A stretch of 7,729 nt of DNA, from positions 1 through 7,729 of the forward strand of contig DQKQ01000271.1 in NCBI GenBank assembly GCA_015660615.1, given 5' to 3'. How positions within the stretch are numbered: position 1 is the first letter of the stretch; each line of letters begins with the position of its first letter. A program made the translations under genes and the position numbers. The stretch is from Flavobacteriales bacterium. Its GTDB lineage: Bacteria > Bacteroidota > Bacteroidia > Flavobacteriales_D > Sanyastnellaceae. The notes beneath the pieces were generated by a model. That model was not told the DNA's origin. It worked only from the letters and a program-made list of their open reading frames with translations, and did not search any database. Below are positions 7,047-7,729 of the stretch, one piece after another.

Positions 7047-7609
7047 AGTGATGAAAGAATTAATGGTAAAATGAACCAACTAACAGCGAGTCCACCAATA
7101 AAAAAGCCGACAACAGCGACAAGCGAGCCGAGGTTCAACATGCTAAGACCCATAATAGCGTGACCCGATGTACATCCCCCAGCGTAACGTGTTCCGAATC
7201 CAACAAGGAAACCACCGAGAACCACAGATATTAGAGTAGCAGTATTAGAAATATGATCGAACCCGAATATTTGCGAAGGCATAAGGCCAGTAAAATCGCT
7301 TATACCTAAAGAACTCAGTTTTGTAACCGTAGCATCAGAAATACCCACAAGCTCATTAGTAGGAATATACTCAGCTACAAATAAAGCTCCGAGAAATATT
7401 CCGAAAACAAAGAGTAAATTCCAACTCTCTTTTTTCCAATTGTACTTAAAATAATTAGCCTTAGAAATAGAACACATTGCACACAGATGCTTCAGCGAAC
7501 TACTCACCCCGAAGGATTTGTTAAGCACAATAAGTAGTAAAGGGACCATAAGCCCGATGGCCGGTCCGGCAACGTACCAAGGCCAAGGTTTAGATATAAA
7601 TTCTATCAT
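7043..7609 (-). CDS. YeeE/YedE-family transporter, N-terminal half
   Basis: A 188-residue membrane protein. Hydrophobic segments lie near 12-29, 64-80, 124-138 and 152-185, consistent with the first half of a YeeE/YedE sulfur-compound transporter. The family signature GGCTSGH is at 144-150 (C146), preceded by FGTRYA. A C43-x-x-C46 pair follows the first membrane segment and may take part in sulfur relay or redox (inference). In TsuA, conserved cysteines line the thiosulfate path; this half and the next gene each supply a part of that set. The ATG at 7609 is the first in frame and fits the family start. The gene leads a two-gene operon and is divergent from the gene starting at 7659. Confidence 0.88.
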   Translation of the reverse strand: MIEFISKPWPWYVAGPAIGLMVPLLLIVLNKSFGVSSSLKHLCAMCSISKANYFKYNWKKESWNLLFVFGIFLGALFVAEYIPTNELVGISDATVTKLSSLGISDFTGLMPSQIFGFDHISNTATLISVVLGGFLVGFGTRYAGGCTSGHAIMGLSMLNLGSLVAVVGFFIGGLAVSWFILPLILSSL

Positions 7610-7629
7610 ATTAGTGTGTAGATTATAGA

Positions 7630-7637
7630 TATATTTG
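7630..7637 (+). promoter_or_regulatory. Candidate Bacteroidota -7 element TATATTTG for the rightward gene
   Basis: TATATTTG matches the Bacteroidota sigma-ABfr -7 consensus TAnnTTTG exactly and lies 22 bases before the ATG at 7659, giving a short leader. No good TTTG appears about 20 bases upstream; TTAG at 7611 is the nearest. In AT-rich DNA a chance match is possible. Confidence 0.4.
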
Positions 7638-7641
7638 CGTC

Positions 7642-7649
7642 ACAATATA
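7642..7649 (-). promoter_or_regulatory. Candidate -7-like element for the transporter operon
   Basis: On the minus strand this reads TATATTGT, close to TAnnTTTG but with the last two bases off (TATATTGTG if extended by one base). It lies 32 bases before the ATG at 7609 and faces the plus-strand element at 7630-7637. Together they make a TATATT-N8-AATATA inverted repeat. Confidence 0.22.
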
Positions 7650-7658
7650 AATAATAAT

Positions 7659-7729
7659 ATGATGCGCATCACATTTACCCCACTTGTTCTATCTGTTTTA
7701 CTTTCAGGATTTATTCCTTTTTCTAAGGC
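7659..7729 (+). CDS. Start of an exported protein gene (3' partial)
   Basis: ATG at 7659, with a second ATG at 7662, opens a frame that continues to the window edge: 23 full codons. The peptide has one Arg at residue 3 followed by a hydrophobic run (PLVLSVLLSGFIPF), which looks like a signal peptide. No lipobox cysteine is seen before the edge. A -7-like element lies upstream. Function cannot be judged. Confidence 0.55.
   Translation, partial: MMRITFTPLVLSVLLSGFIPFSK
7660..7671. promoter_or_regulatory. Perfect 12-base palindrome over the start codons
   Basis: TGATGCGCATCA is its own reverse complement and overlaps both ATG codons of the right-edge gene. It stands out for its GC core in an AT-rich spacer. 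It could be an operator, or it could reflect the coding sequence M-R-I by chance. Confidence 0.25.

Noticed and set aside
7047..7079. Upstream start at 7079 for the transporter C-terminal half
   Set aside because: It would add 11 residues overlapping the upstream gene by 37 bases; the ATG at 7046 gives the usual 4-base ATGA overlap and starts right at the first membrane segment.
7634..7646. TTGCGTCACAA as a Crp/Fnr-family operator
   Set aside because: Only three bases of each arm match (TTG/CAA); the sequence is better explained as part of the promoter-like inverted repeat.

Overview
The window looks like a chromosomal segment of a marine Bacteroidota, most likely a Flavobacteriales-type bacterium. 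The reasons are long secreted multidomain proteins with Cys-rich C..ACNYN and D-S-Y-G-D-G modules of the kind common in marine flavobacteria, AT-rich spacers, no Shine-Dalgarno sequences, and a TAnnTTTG-type promoter element. The taxon is inferred from these features; no marker gene is present.

Left part (1-6625, plus strand): two large secreted-protein genes 43 bases apart, probably co-transcribed. The first is cut by the left edge. It carries a metazoan-type lysyl oxidase (LOX) domain in which the copper-binding His triad, the Lys and Tyr that form the LTQ cofactor, and all five expected cysteine pairs can be located. Around it are two N-terminal beta-rich modules, a Cys motif, a dockerin-like calcium module, a beta-sandwich and a C-terminal dockerin-like module. 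The second encodes a 1422-residue protein with a six-hairpin (alpha/alpha) glycosidase-like N-terminal domain, two NPCBM-type carbohydrate-binding modules flanking three Ig-like calcium-loop repeats, and a C-terminal tail built from the same small modules as the first protein. Both proteins end in a near-identical D-x-(D/N)-G...D-x-L...LS-x-FG-x-x-C element, which may be a sorting or anchoring signal since neither ends in a recognisable classical type IX secretion tail.

Right part (6633-7609, minus strand): two overlapping genes (ATGA junction) encode the two halves of a split YeeE/YedE (TsuA-type) transporter for sulfur compounds, with the signature Cys motifs GGCTSGH in the upstream half and GCGWALTGACPGP in the downstream half. 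It converges on the glycosidase-like gene with only 7 bases between the stop codons.

Right edge: a divergently transcribed gene begins at 7659 with what looks like a signal peptide and runs off the window. The 49-base divergent spacer holds an inverted repeat made of two face-to-face -7-like elements, and a perfect 12-base palindrome covers the new gene's start.

The most interesting content is the bacterial LOX next to a carbohydrate-active protein bearing the same accessory modules. This suggests, by inference only, an extracellular system that oxidises lysines in a protein matrix while binding or trimming glycans. No RNA genes, CRISPR arrays, insertion sequences or gene-free stretches over 50 bases were found.
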